From Verticillium longisporum (taxonomy: Eukaryota; Ascomycota; Sordariomycetes; Glomerellales; Plectosphaerellaceae): a stretch of 64,000 nucleotides of DNA. The translations under genes were made by a program, and so were the position numbers. The stretch spans positions 3,100,001 through 3,164,000 of the forward strand of contig JAETXT010000003.1 of assembly GCA_019188255.1 (NCBI GenBank), read 5' to 3'. Below are positions 1 through 11,176 of the stretch, piece after piece. How positions within the stretch are numbered: position 1 is the stretch's first letter; each line of letters begins with the position of its first letter. Under the pieces are notes generated by a model, which ran no database searches, was not told the origin of the DNA, and saw nothing but the letters and a program-made list of their open reading frames with translations.

Positions 1-1
1 G

Positions 2-631
2 GGTGCGACGCTGTCGCAGAATGGCGTTGACTTTCACAAGATCCCTTGGTGCAACGCCCTCCTGACAGCGCCCAACACGACAGTCTACGTTCCACCGAGC
101 CGCGATCCCCTGGAAGAAGGCAAACCCAACCGCCACGACCGCTTCTTCGGCAAGACGCTCGACCACGCCGAGCGCATCCCCGCCTGTCTGGCCTTCTACG
201 CAACACCCGCCGAAGCGGCACCGGCACCAGCAACGGCAGCAGCAGACGGCAGCGCCCGCGGCCCCGCGATCCCGCAAGTCTCGGTCCTCTTCGCCCTCGG
301 CCCCGGCATGGCAGGCTACCCGGCCGTGCTGCACGGCGGCGTGACGGCGCTGCTCTTTGACGAGCTGCTCGGCATGCTGGGCGAGCGCAACCGGGACCTC
401 GGACGCGGCGACGCCATCTTCACGATGAAGCCCGCGACGGCGACCATGGACGTGCGGTACCTGTGGCCGATCGCGACGCCGAGTGTCGTGCTGGGCGTCG
501 GCACCATCGCGTCCATCACTGGCCGCAAGATGCTGCTGCGCGGCGAGATCCGGGACGCCGAGGGCAATGTCGTTGCGACGTGCGAGTCGCTCTGGGTCGC
601 CATGGCTGGGAAGGAGAAGGAGAAGCTCTAG
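2..631 (+). CDS. Hotdog-fold thioesterase family protein, 5' end cut by window edge
   Basis: The frame is open from the first bases of the window to a TAG at 629-631, so at least 209 C-terminal residues are present and the true start lies to the left. The family is acyl-CoA thioesterase-like (4HBT/PaaI type). The core motif HGGVTALLFDE, near residues 110-120 of the visible part, is the usual helix of the hotdog fold with its catalytic-region acidic residue. It is followed by the strand pattern VRYLWPIATPSVVLGVG. An upstream FFGKTLDHAERIPAC segment is common in fungal members. The natural substrate cannot be told from the sequence; hydrolysis of an acyl-CoA or related thioester is the family expectation. 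An ATG at 308 lies inside the domain and is not the real start. The next gene is 2.5 kb downstream on the same strand. Confidence 0.75.
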   Translation, partial: GATLSQNGVDFHKIPWCNALLTAPNTTVYVPPSRDPLEEGKPNRHDRFFGKTLDHAERIPACLAFYATPAEAAPAPATAAADGSARGPAIPQVSVLFALGPGMAGYPAVLHGGVTALLFDELLGMLGERNRDLGRGDAIFTMKPATATMDVRYLWPIATPSVVLGVGTIASITGRKMLLRGEIRDAEGNVVATCESLWVAMAGKEKEKL

Positions 632-3182
632 GCATCTCATCTCATCTCATCTCATCTGGGGGTGAGCGGACCGCCTAAAGCATCTTCTTCGGTCACTTGG
701 GCTGTGGCTTGCGCTGTGGTGTTCAGTTCAGCCATGGACGGACATGATGCTCATCTGGGGGCGCTCGCTCCGTTATCGCAGCTGTTGCTCAGCAAGACAG
801 ATTCCACAGCCTGAAAAAGAAAGAACGAGATACAGAGATCAGACCCTGAAACGAGCACCCCACGAGCCTGCGTGCGTGCGGCATGGGGGGGCCATGGCGA
901 TCGACGGCGCTACGACCCAATACATTGGACATGATTTCCGCTCAGCACTATTGCTCGACTCGTTTGAGAAGACCATTTCCCCCGGTATGAGACATGGCAT
1001 GCCTTCAATGGCAGCCGGGCAGGTCATGGCTGGCTTTGTGCGTGGGAAAAGCATAGGGGTTTGAGATGGGCCACGCGAAGGTAGACAGACTAGAGATAAA
1101 AGGCTCGACGACGAGAGAAGAAATCGCTATGACTTTTACGATCAGGCGCCTGCAAGTCCTCAATGACAACACGGATCCCCTTTTTGCAGTGCACCTTGGT
1201 CCCTTATAGCATCCCGAAGAAACCTTGTGAGAGGCATTGAATGGAGACGATGAGCAAATCACCCATACTGGTAGATCAGCGTCCTTGTGTGCGGAGCACC
1301 GCTATTTTAACATCGAGATTAAACGGGTTTAGCACTTCCATGGAGCACGCCAGTCTCCTGACGCCCTGGGGGTGCAAAAGGACGTGCCGGAAGTCTGTTG
1401 AACGACCAGGACAAGGGGGGATTCCTTGGCCCCAAGTCTGCAAGAAAGCAGCCGCTGGGCTTTGACCCCCACGTGCAGTCCTGTTCTCCGACGGCTGGTT
1501 CGATGCCACGATGCCTCGCTTGAGGATGCTAGGAATGGGGTGAGGGGGTCAGCTATTCTTACTGCATCCAAGACTGGGCGCGCGAGAACCAAGAAACGGC
1601 GACGTCATTCGATCCTTTGTTGACTCGCCATCGATCGTTTCAGCATTTCTGCGATGACTACGACGATGACATGCATCAACCGGTTCAGGCAGTAGACACG
1701 TCCCGGTCCATGGCTTCATAGGTTTCCAGCTTACGACCGTTGGAACGGCAAAGCCACAAAATGGGCTGCGCTACTTTTACGCCATGGGGGACAAAATGGG
1801 GGCAGAACCCAGATCCAGGAACCAAATCAAACCTTGGACTGTTGATCGCTGCAAGCCTGCAAACGCTGCTCTGTTCTTCTCTGCCCTCGTCTCCTCTTTC
1901 GATGCCCCCTTTCTCCACAGCGAGCAAACACTGGAGACCATGGCTCCAGCGGACGAACGAGCCTGCAAATGTCTCCTCTATTTTGCCAGGTTCCGGCAGC
2001 TTGGCAACCCCAACCCATGGCAACGTCATCCGAAGGGGTTCATGAAGGATAATGCAGTCTGCTATGGATCTATTGATCTAAGTGTCAAAAGAGTTTGAGA
2101 TCGCAAGAAACACAAACACTCTTCATGAGTCGTCAGCCGCAAACCTAATCCCCGAGTTGAAGTGCCGCCCGAACAGAAAACGCCATGCAGCCATAGCCGC
2201 GACATCAGCAGCGAATCCCAGTGTTCCATGGCGAGATGAGAAATTGGATTCGCGCCGAGCCTGCTTCGAGTGCTTGGGCAGCGGCCCAAGAAGAAGCAGG
2301 GGGTCTTCTTTTCTGCCCACCAAGCAATCCAAGCCTCCCCTGCATCGTCGACGCCTACCATATCGCTGATGCCACATTCGCATTTCTCCCACCCAAGACT
2401 CGTCTCCCCCTCGTCTTGCCAAGTTCAACCCCTGACCAGCTGCTTTGCTGGGCTGACGATGGAAGCGGCTGACACGGCGCCTGGCGCTGCGCCCAGCCAC
2501 TGTACTCTCTATGTCTATGGTGGTACTTTGACATGCAGGTGGTAGGAAGTCACCACCCCCCGCCGAAGCTACCGAGGACTGCTGGCGATCACTCGCCCCT
2601 AGTAAAGTGAAGCGGCGATTCGACGAAGAGAGCCCACTCGCCGCTGTTGCTGCTGCTGATGCTGCCGCTGCCTTGGTATGGAGACTTTACGTTCGCTGGG
2701 CGGCAGCTCTGGAAAAGCTGCCTCCTCCTCGAGAGTCATGCATCTTACACATCCTGCTTCTGCCCTCCCGCTGTTCTCACGTGGCTTGCGTGCCTCCTGA
2801 CTTTCCCCCCCACCCCGTTCCTTTTGTAACATCTCTCTCCTTTTCTTGACTTTTGCTTCAGACCGATAGCGGCCTGTGAGTTCAGTTCCGGCGTCAGAGA
2901 CCTCCTGTCTCGGGCTTGTGCGATCAGTTTGAGGAGGCGGCCAACAACAACCGCAAGGTGTATGCAGCCGCGGCGTGTTCATCCATGAACGCTTCGAAGG
3001 CATAGGCGCACCCCCCTCCGTTTCGCCAGCTCTGCTTTCCTGTCCTCTCATCGTCTCTTGTCGAGACATTGGCAGTCTTTTCTTCGCCATCTGGGCGGCG
3101 CGGCCCTTCACCGAACCGTACGGCTGACGACCACTTACTTTGCTTCATTCTTGCTGTTGTTGCACGACGTTTCATATACGCC
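632..3182. other. Intergenic, no recognisable gene
   Basis: About 2.5 kb lie between the thioesterase stop and the glycosyltransferase start. Open frames here are short or lack family features. The right third (2600-3180) is C/T-rich on the + strand, as expected for a promoter and 5' leader of the next gene. Confidence 0.6.
633..657. repeat. (CATCT)5 microsatellite
   Basis: Five perfect copies of the 5-mer CATCT begin two bases after the thioesterase stop codon, in its 3' UTR. They look like slippage and no function is implied. Confidence 0.9.
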
Positions 3183-5156
3183 ATGAGAAGCAGTCTCCGT
3201 GACGCCGGCGGCCTGCTGGCCGGTGCTTTCACTGCGATGAAGGGTCCTAGGTATCACAAAATCGACTGGGAGGGATCCGACGAATCAGACTATACCAGCC
3301 GACAAGTGCCATTATCACGAAGTCTCGGACGCTGCCTGCCATGCGGTCTCGGTCGGTGGTCGCTCAAGACGGTCATCGCCACGGTGGGCAGTCTCGTCAT
3401 CCTCGCGCTCCTTGCCGTCGCCGGCGTAAGTCGCCCTGGCGTATCCCCGCCATCTCGCCCTCACGATATACTATGACAGCACTAACATCAAGCAGAGCCA
3501 ACCCGTGGCGCCAACACCCCCGGCCGCCGATGACACCGACCCGCACAACCGCCGGCTGCGCATCATCGTGCCGGCCGACGAGCCGGGCGCCAACCTCTGC
3601 AAGATGCTCCTGTCGACCGTCGCCAACGGCTATCCGGCACCGCTCATCATCAACTGGGGCCGCGACTTCCACAAGCAGGGCGGCTGGTTCGGCGGCTCGC
3701 ACCTCGGCAAGATCGACGGCACGCTCGACGCCCTCGAGGCCCTCGCCTCGGACGAGGAGGCCCCGCCCGCCGAGCGGCTGCGGCCCGACGATCTCGTCCT
3801 CATCGTCGACGCCTACGACGTCTGGTTTCAGCTGCCGCCGCGCGTCCTCATCGAGCGCTTCCTCGCCCAGAACGCCGCCGCCGACGCCCGCATCCTCCCG
3901 GGCTGGTCGGCCGACGCGCCCGACGCCATCGCCGCCCCGACCCAGCGCGTCATCGTGAGCACCCAGAAAAAATGCTGGCCCCGGCCCCGCGACGGCCACG
4001 AGACGCACTGTGACGTGCTGCCCGAGAGCACGGCCCGGACCGACCTCTACGGACCGGAGACGGACAAGGGCGACCCCGACCGCGACGGGCACGCCCTCCA
4101 CCGCACACGGCCGCGCTACATCAACAGCGGCGCCGTGCTCGGCCGCGCCGACGACGTGCTGCGCACGCTTCGGAGGGCCTACGCCAAGGTGCGCGAGGGG
4201 CAGGACGCCGGCAACAACCTCTTCAGCGACCAGGGCATTCTCGGCGAGATTCTCGGCCAGCAGGAGGTGTGGCGCACGATGCAGCGCGAGCGTCAGGCTC
4301 TCGCCCTCGCGGGGAGCCTTTCAACGAGACGGCGTACCCGCCTGACGTGGCGGCCGTTGGTGGCGGCGCTGAGACGTGGGAGTATGGCCTCGGTCTCGAC
4401 TATCTGCAGGAACTCTTCGTGCCGACCGTCTTCGAGGAGGATGACGGTGAGTACATGGCCGTCAACGACGCGGCGCGCATCAACGTCTCGAGCGAGGAGC
4501 GTGGCATCTCGCCAGCGCGCATTGCGGGCCTGCCGTCTGACGTTGACAGCCTTGCGCCGCCCCTCGTGCACGCCGGCGTCGAGTTGGAGGAGCAGCACAA
4601 GGACGAGGCTGCACACTGGGACGCCGTGCCCCTTTATACGGACTATTATACCGGCCGCATGCCCGTCGGCGTCCACCACAACGCGCATCGCGACGGGATG
4701 AAGGGTCCGCGGTTGAAGATGTGGTGGGACAAGAACTGGTTCCACCCTTTCCTGCGTGACATCGTTGCCGCGCGCGAAGTCCGCCCCATAAAGCTCGCCC
4801 CTCTGGCAGTAATCAAAGCGACAAGCTCATGGGCGCGGGACGTCGTGTACTGGCCTCCTGCCTCCGACGCCGAGAGGAGACGCCCTCGCATCTTCGACCG
4901 CAAGACGTTGAGCCAGGGGCTCGACGAGGCCGAGTGGCATACCCTGTGTCGAAAGCAGGGAGAGAGGCCTTGGTGGGACATCATTTTCGATGACGACAGG
5001 GGGCCTGAGGACCTTGGGCCCAAGAGGGCGACGAATGCTGTCAAGCCCGAGGTCGAGGTGAAGAAGCCGGGTGGAGAAACAAAAGCCGACGAGAAGCCCC
5101 AGGATGAAGGGCAAGGCGAAAGGAAACCTGCAGGCGAAGCCATCATCAAGCGATAG
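3183..5156 (+). CDS. Type II membrane glycosyltransferase-like protein (DxD type)
   Basis: Two exons, 3183-3425 and 3496-5156. The 70-base intron has GTAAGT, a CTAAC branch and CAG. The predicted protein is about 634 residues. A short cytosolic N-terminus is followed by one hydrophobic segment at about residues 60-80 (LKTVIATVGSLVILALLAVA) and then a lumenal catalytic region, which suggests a Golgi/ER enzyme. VDAYDVWF supplies a DxxD-type metal/nucleotide-sugar site. YINSGAVLGRADDV and FSDQGILGEI resemble the PLOD/procollagen-type glycosyltransferase fold found in many fungi. Donor sugar and acceptor are unknown. The tail after residue about 590 is Lys/Glu/Pro-rich and likely disordered. The frame breaks at the G4 run 4311-4314; a fifth G restores one continuous frame ending at TAG 5154-5156. 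I treat it as an intact gene with an assembly error. Confidence 0.7.
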
Positions 5157-5532
5157 CGAGGCCGAATACCTGTCCGTACCTGTACACCATAGTATTTCGT
5201 GACGATCAACAATACCCCGGCAAAATTATAATATTCCAACATGACATTTTACTGTCACTTATCCTGAGGTATCTCATTTCTCTCCTTCTCTGTGGCGACG
5301 GCGGCGTCCTGCCGGTCTGTCTCTTGTAGCTGTAAAATGCAAATACTCGCCGCCTTGACAAAAGAAAAATGAAAATGAAAACAAAAAGTCCGTCTACCCA
5401 AATGCGCCGGGATTTCTCTGCTGTTTTCGTTTCGTGCTCGTCTTGCTGGGTTGCATCCGGATTGAAGGATGAACAAAGCCACCCTCTATGGGCTACTCGT
5501 GGATTGGAATCGACCTGCGCACTCCAGTCCTC
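5157..5532. other. Convergent 3' intergenic spacer
   Basis: 376 bases lie between the stops of the glycosyltransferase (+) and the NMN adenylyltransferase (-). This is AT-richer than the flanking exons, with an AATATTATAA-like patch near 5225 and an A-rich stretch at 5365-5390, which fit 3' processing signals. No gene is seen. Confidence 0.6.
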
Positions 5533-6659
5533 TCATGATGTGCCGGTGACTTCCTTTCCCTTGCCAGCCGAAACAAACTCGTCCTTGTACAGGCCGTTGG
5601 CTTCGATGTAGTCCATGACCTCGCGGGGTACGTGCTGTGTGCGTGTCAGCTGAGGATCATCCAGGAAAGGTATCTAGCGCCTTTAGGGCCGGACGAACGG
5701 GGCGGACGAAAGGATCGGACTCGAGGACCTACGTATTCGATGCTCATATTTCCCTTGAGCAGGAGGCGCAACATGGTGCTAGACATGGGGTTTGAAATGA
5801 TGGCGGGGATGTAATGGATGTTGTCCTTGTACTCCTGGAGATTTGAAAGGGCCTGGTCGAAGTTGCTGCTAGCGCGCTCGACGACAAAGGCGCCAAAATC
5901 GCCGAGAATGTGCTGCAGGTCGCGGGCCGACCAGATGTTGGGCTGACCCATGGTCTCGACAAGATCAGCCCCAGCGAGAAGGGCAATGCGAACCTTCTTC
6001 CCTCCGCAACCGCCACGTAGCTCATTGATCTCGTAATTAAAGTGATCGAGGACGATAGCCGTGGGCACGTACGAGGCCTGTTGTGCCTCCCAGGAATCGA
6101 CCATTAGGGGTTGTCGGGCGGCCTTGACGGCCAGCTGGCACATCTCGACACTAGTACTGGGTTAACGTCATGTCTTGGGGTCCGCATACAGGAAACGCAT
6201 ACCGATCGTGTGCCCTCGCAAGGCCCTTCTTCTTGTACGCATCGGATACAGGGCTGAGATAGGCACCGATGACCTCGTAGTTGGTCTCGGTGCGGGCGTA
6301 GTCGGCCGCCATGGCGAACATTTCTACAACCAATCAGCAACTGGATCTGCAGGAAAGGGGATGGCGGCATGCTGCATGACATGACATGCAGGTCAACGTG
6401 GGACTCCGCGGTCCAGCTCGTGCCGACGGACAACCGCGGCAAGAACAAGAACGAGGCAGAAGGTTACACAGAACAAGGCGTGGCGGAACGAGTGGGAGGA
6501 CTCACGCAAGTGCACATAGTGCACGGGGCTGAATGAGCCGCAGGCAACGAGAATGAGAGGGTCGCGTTCGGGATTGTCGAGTTCGCGTCGCAAACGGGAG
6601 TCTGGAAAGGTGTATCCTGGTGGCGTCATGGCCAGGAGGCTGTCGGGGGAGGTGGCCAT
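5533..6659 (-). CDS. NMA1: Nicotinamide-nucleotide adenylyltransferase
   Basis: This enzyme condenses NMN or nicotinate mononucleotide with ATP to give NAD or deamido-NAD, the last shared step of NAD synthesis. Four exons, in coding order: 6659-6506, 6323-6203, 6150-5733 and 5634-5533; introns are 182, 52 and 98 bases. The sum gives 264 residues, close to the fungal norm. The nucleotidyltransferase signature GSFSPVHYVHL is in exon 1 and is split from MFAMAADYA in exon 2. Exon 3 carries LLAGADLVETMGQPNIW and ISNPMSSTMLR, which is the SxTxxR-type ATP site. The start at 6659 (MATSPDSL) matches the usual fungal N-terminus; the upstream in-frame residues look like leader. Splicing as read gives HLQMF where relatives commonly have HLRMF. 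The gene is convergent with the glycosyltransferase. Confidence 0.92.
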
Positions 6660-9600
6660 GGCGAAGAAGGCGGAAGTGGGAGGGAGGGGTTGGCAGCCTT
6701 TGACGAGGGGTATGCGCGGAGATGGCCGACGAGGAGATTGTCGGCGTACGAGGCGGCTGTCGGTCTCGACGACAATCAGAAGAGAGGCGGGTTGAGAACT
6801 GGTCAACAGACGAGAATAATAGCCCCCGCAAGGGGAGCGTGTGTGAAGTTGTTGAGTAGAGTCCTGGGAGAGGAAATCGCCGGTCGCGGCGGAAGAGTCA
6901 GCGGGCGGTTGTCTTGAGGGAACTTGATTGAATCGGCCGGGTTGACGGGGGCAATCTTGACGACGTCATGTGCGACACGGGCAGGAAAATGCGACAATGG
7001 AGGGGTAAAAGTTGGACGTACCAGGAGTGGGAGGCCAATCGAGAATCGAGCGCAATCGCTGGAATAAAGATGGACGGCGGGATTGACGGGGGGGCGGCTG
7101 ATGATGTATGTGTCTGAGACGAGTTGCTGAAGAAGATGAGTAACAAGAAGAAAGCAAGAGTCAAGGCGAAGCGATGAAAAGTCCCCAGCCGAAAGAGCAA
7201 ATGGACTAATAAGACTCAGGTAAGCCAGAGAGAAAGAAGGAATGGACCTGCCGTTGAGTCGAGCCCAGACCGGCGAAACACTGACGCCTGCGGCAGTAGC
7301 ACTCGACACTACACTGGCTGCCTGCGGTGTTTTAGTGTCGTGCTTGCCCAGCCTGGGTATTGCTTGGGAGGGAGGGGTGCCTGGGAAGGAAAGACCACCT
7401 CAATCGGACCAATGGCATCGCCAGATCAAGGGCTGACTCAACCCCACCACAGGGAGACCGACGGCGGCATCGACCCTGAGCCTGCGCCTTCCGCCTGCAA
7501 ATGCACCACACGAAACGGTCATGTGACCCACTCGCTGTGCGCTGGATTACATAACCCAGCGTTCGGGCCTCCATCGGATCACTCGTCTGACCAAGTGATG
7601 CATCAATGCTTGTGTCTCCATCATCACCATCACACAGTCGAGGGGTTCACCAGGACATAGCTTTAGTACGGTCTACCAATTTCCTCAGTCTCCGATCTTC
7701 GATATTCGAATCTGATACCAAACCAACCAACGCAGTTTCCTGTCATCTGCTTCCGCCCCTGGCCGAGCAAGGCCAAAGCAGCCTGTCATTAATTTGTCAA
7801 CATAGCGACTCCATACCCACAGACTTATGGACAAGGGCCTCTTCCGCAAATGGCACACGTGCTCTGACCCCCGACATCGCAGTCTCCTCGGGATCTGATT
7901 TCCTTTCCCCGATCTCACGGCCGGAACATCGGAGAACTGGATCCAGCTGCAGCCGGTTGCCCACCCATTCTGCCCTCTCTACCCATCCGGCTCGGTCCGC
8001 TGCGGGCCACCTGTGCCTTTTCTTCCCTGCCCGTCAAGAACCTTAGCTTCTTGTTCCCTGATGACACGCACGTCAGAGGCCTCTACCAGGTAGGTGCTCT
8101 GCACTGGCACCTGTTGCTGGAAGGGAAGGACACCTCCTTCCTGGTCATCCCGTTGAAATGCCGATACCTGCAGTAGCCCGTTCGGGATAAATGATGACAC
8201 CACGCGCCATCTCTTTGGGGGTGCAAACTCAACTGGCCTACACAATACCTGCTGCCTCGCATTCCGAGCGAACTTCTCCTCAATTTCTAGCTTGGGCTCG
8301 TCATGCATGTCAGATGTTTGACTGACGCCTGGACAAGCTCGGCCCGCGATCGAGCTCTGGTGCTCGGGAGAGGAGCTGCCAATGAAAGCCGCCTTGCGAT
8401 TGCACGATTACCGCCAACACGGAACTCGCTGCAGTACAGGTATCCGGCCTCATATGTCAGTTCCATGGGTTCCCCTCAGGTTCGATTAGACAGGTAGAGG
8501 TGCTCACGGCACGAGAAGCAGCCCGTTATCAACAGGATGCTGTGGATGTTCATTCGATCGTGCTGCACCAGGCCATCTTCACCACTTGCTCACTTTTGTC
8601 TCCACAACCAGCAGCGAGCCGAACCCACGTTTCAACCTTTGTTCACTAAAGTTGCCTGCCTATAGCTGACACTGGCAAGACTCCAGCAAGCGGTTGGCGA
8701 TCTGGACAACACGCGACTTGCAGGATTGGCCTTCTCAAGTACCTACACCACAATATGCCATGCGTTTGGTCAACCGGCCCTACCGGAGGTTATGCCACGG
8801 TACGGTTTCTGAGCTTCCTCACTGGCACACGACATTGCTATCGCGCTTCATCTCAGCAAAAAATAGATTTGCAACGATGCAGTAGCAGTCTACTGGTGAC
8901 TTGCCGCTTGCGCTGCTTGCACGGAACTCTTCGGCATTCAGACTTCAAACCTACATCGCTGGTCATTCCAGTACATGTCGCTCACATGACCCAAGAGCGA
9001 ACTATATGTCACATCATCCGTCGCAAGCTCAGCCATGGAAGTCGGATTCTAGAAGTATTTTTCATTTCTTCATTGAAGGGAAGTGCGACGTTAAGTATTG
9101 CAAAGAGGGGCAGTAAACAGCTACTGGGTTGCGCCCAAAAAGCGCAAGCAAAGGCGAGGATCACTAACCAGATCAGTACAGCCTTGCAGTGAACCGAATT
9201 GGGAACCCTCCGAAGCCCGTCCTCTCGATCCCGAGACGCCCTGCTCTGCCGCGCAAAATGTCCATGATACAGCGTCCTCTAGCCACCACTTCAGCAGATG
9301 ATCAGCGGCCTGCTTTGTGAGGCTCGGTCATTCCACCAATCGTACCGAGATGCAGCGAGCAGCGAACACAAGAAAGACCCCTTGGCTGCCACACTGATGT
9401 TTCTGGAACCTGTCGAATGCTCCGAGCTCCGTGATTGCAGGCACACTTCCCCAGCACTTCAGTTGACTTTGGCGCCTCGCTGTTGACCCAAAGTAGCCCC
9501 GACTGCCGTTGCCACGACCCCACAATTGCCCCTGATATGTAGAGTCGAAGCAAGCTCGCGTCACTTAAGGTGCTTCCCTGCAAGGACCATGAGCACGACA

Positions 9601-9749
9601 GCTCCAGCTGGCCTGGCCTTGCAGAAGGATGGGGTTCATAAATCTGGGGTACAAATAGCAGAAGAGGTCCAGTCTTGCGCGGGCCCACGATACCAAGCCC
9701 TCTCCCGCTCATTGTTCATGCACCCCGGATTCTCTCAAATAAACACGCC
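6660..9749. other. Intergenic, divergent promoter region without recognisable gene
   Basis: About 3.1 kb lie between the start of the NMN adenylyltransferase (-) and the start of the pectate lyase (+). Open frames are under 170 codons and resemble no family. Near the lyase end there is a CTGGGG (CreA-type SYGGRG) at 9644-9649, followed by a TACAAATA at about 9650, roughly 95 bases before the lyase ATG. Together these could be a glucose-repressed core promoter, but the evidence is weak. Confidence 0.5.
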
Positions 9750-11176
9750 ATGAAGTTCTCCCTCCAGTCTCTCCTCGGCGCCTCAGCCCTGCTGGCCTCT
9801 GCTGCTGATGCCCAGCAGCTCGCCTTCCCTGGAGCCGAGGGTTTCGGCCGATTCGCTACCGGTGGTCGCACTGGTAGCGTCTACAAGGTGACCAACCTGA
9901 AGTGAGCTGAGCCCTAGCGTACCTAGCCTTGTGCGATGACTCTGACCATACATTAGTGACTCGGGAGCCGGATCCCTTCGTGATGCCGTTTCAAAGCCCA
10001 ACCGCATCGTTGTTTTCGATGTGGGTGGCGTCATCGACATCAACGCGCGCATTGTTGTGTCTGCCAACGTCTACATCGCCGGCCAGACCGCACCAGGCGA
10101 CGTGAGACTGTCCTGAGCCTGGGGCTTTCAACTGGGTAACTGACTATAACACAGGGTATCACCGTCTACGGCAACGGCTTCTCCTGGTCAAACGCACACA
10201 ATGCCATCACCCGGTACATCCGCATTCGCATGGGCCGCGGCGGCGACAGCGGCAAGGACGCCGTCACCATCGCCGAAGGCCGGAACATGATCTTCGACCA
10301 CGTCTCCGTCTCCTGGGGCCGTGACGAGAACTTCTCCGTCAGCGGCAGCGCTGTCAACATTACCGTGCAGGACACCATCATCGCCCAGGGGCTGCAGACC
10401 CATTCTTGCGGCGGCCTGATGGAGACCGAGGGCGGCGTGTCCCTGTTCCGCAACCTCTACGTTGACAACAATACGCGCAACCCCAAGGTCAAGGGCCGTA
10501 ACGACTTCCAGAACAATGTCATTTACAATTGGGGTGTCGGGGCCGGATACATTGCTGGCGACAGCGCTGGGCCTAGCTGGGTCAACATTGTCAACAACTA
10601 CTTTGTCTCGGGCCCCAGCACTGGCCGCAGCCCCTTCACACGCGGCAACGAGAACTTCCAAGCCTGTGTGTTTTCCTGCTCTACTTCTTTGGATCAAGAC
10701 TGACTCAGACAGACGTTCTCAACAACTACTACGACGCCGACCGCGATGGCGTCCTCGACGGCACTCCGCTCTGCATGACCACAAACTGCTACTCTCCCCT
10801 CGTCTTCGCCCCGACGCCCTTCCCCTACCCCGGCCCAGCAAAGCTCCTCACCCCACAGGAGTCTATCGAACACGTCGCCGCCCGAGCCGGCGCGTCACTC
10901 CGCCGCGACGCCGTTGACAAGCTCCTCGTTAGCGAGCTGCGCAGCTACGGCAAGTCGGGAAAGCTCATCTCCGATGAGGCCGAGATTGGCGGTGTCGGTG
11001 AGGTTGCCGGTGGAACGGCGCCTGTGGATACCGATGGCGGCGGTATTCCCGATGGGGGGGAGAGGGCGAAAGGGCTGATCCCCAATGACGCCAAGGACGC
11101 CTTTGCCATCGGAGCTGGCGGGTGGACAAACCTGGAGAACTACGTCAACTCGCTGGTGCCCGGAACGTATGCGTAG
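9750..11176 (+). CDS. Secreted pectate lyase, polysaccharide lyase family 1
   Basis: The enzyme cleaves de-esterified pectin by beta-elimination outside the cell. Four exons: 9750-9901, 9957-10101, 10155-10665 and 10713-11176. Introns of 55, 53 and 47 bases have clear CTGAC branch sites, and the sum gives 423 residues. Residues 1-21 are a signal peptide ending in SAADA. The body has the parallel beta-helix signatures of PL1: AFPGAEGFGRFATGG at the mature N-terminus, DSGAGSLRDAV, IVVFDVGGVI and MIFDHVSVSWGRDE. The C-terminus carries DTDGGGIPDGGERAKGL followed by PNDAKDA. This resembles the calcium-binding DxDxDGxPD tail of bacterial pectate lyases more than typical fungal ones. The ATG at 9750 is the only start placing the signal peptide at the N-terminus. 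The subfamily is not assigned. Confidence 0.92.

Noticed and set aside
2599..3111. 170-codon minus-strand open frame
   Set aside because: Lies in the promoter of the glycosyltransferase, with no family features and a composition that mirrors C/T-rich DNA.
4267..4316. A 50-base GT..AG intron that would also restore the glycosyltransferase frame
   Set aside because: Donor GTGTGG and acceptor GGGGAG are weak, there is no branch site, and the segment codes for a plausible helix. The G4 to G5 explanation matches ten other sites.
6803..7309. 168-codon minus-strand open frame upstream of the NMN adenylyltransferase
   Set aside because: Low-complexity, no homology recognised; more likely leader or promoter sequence.
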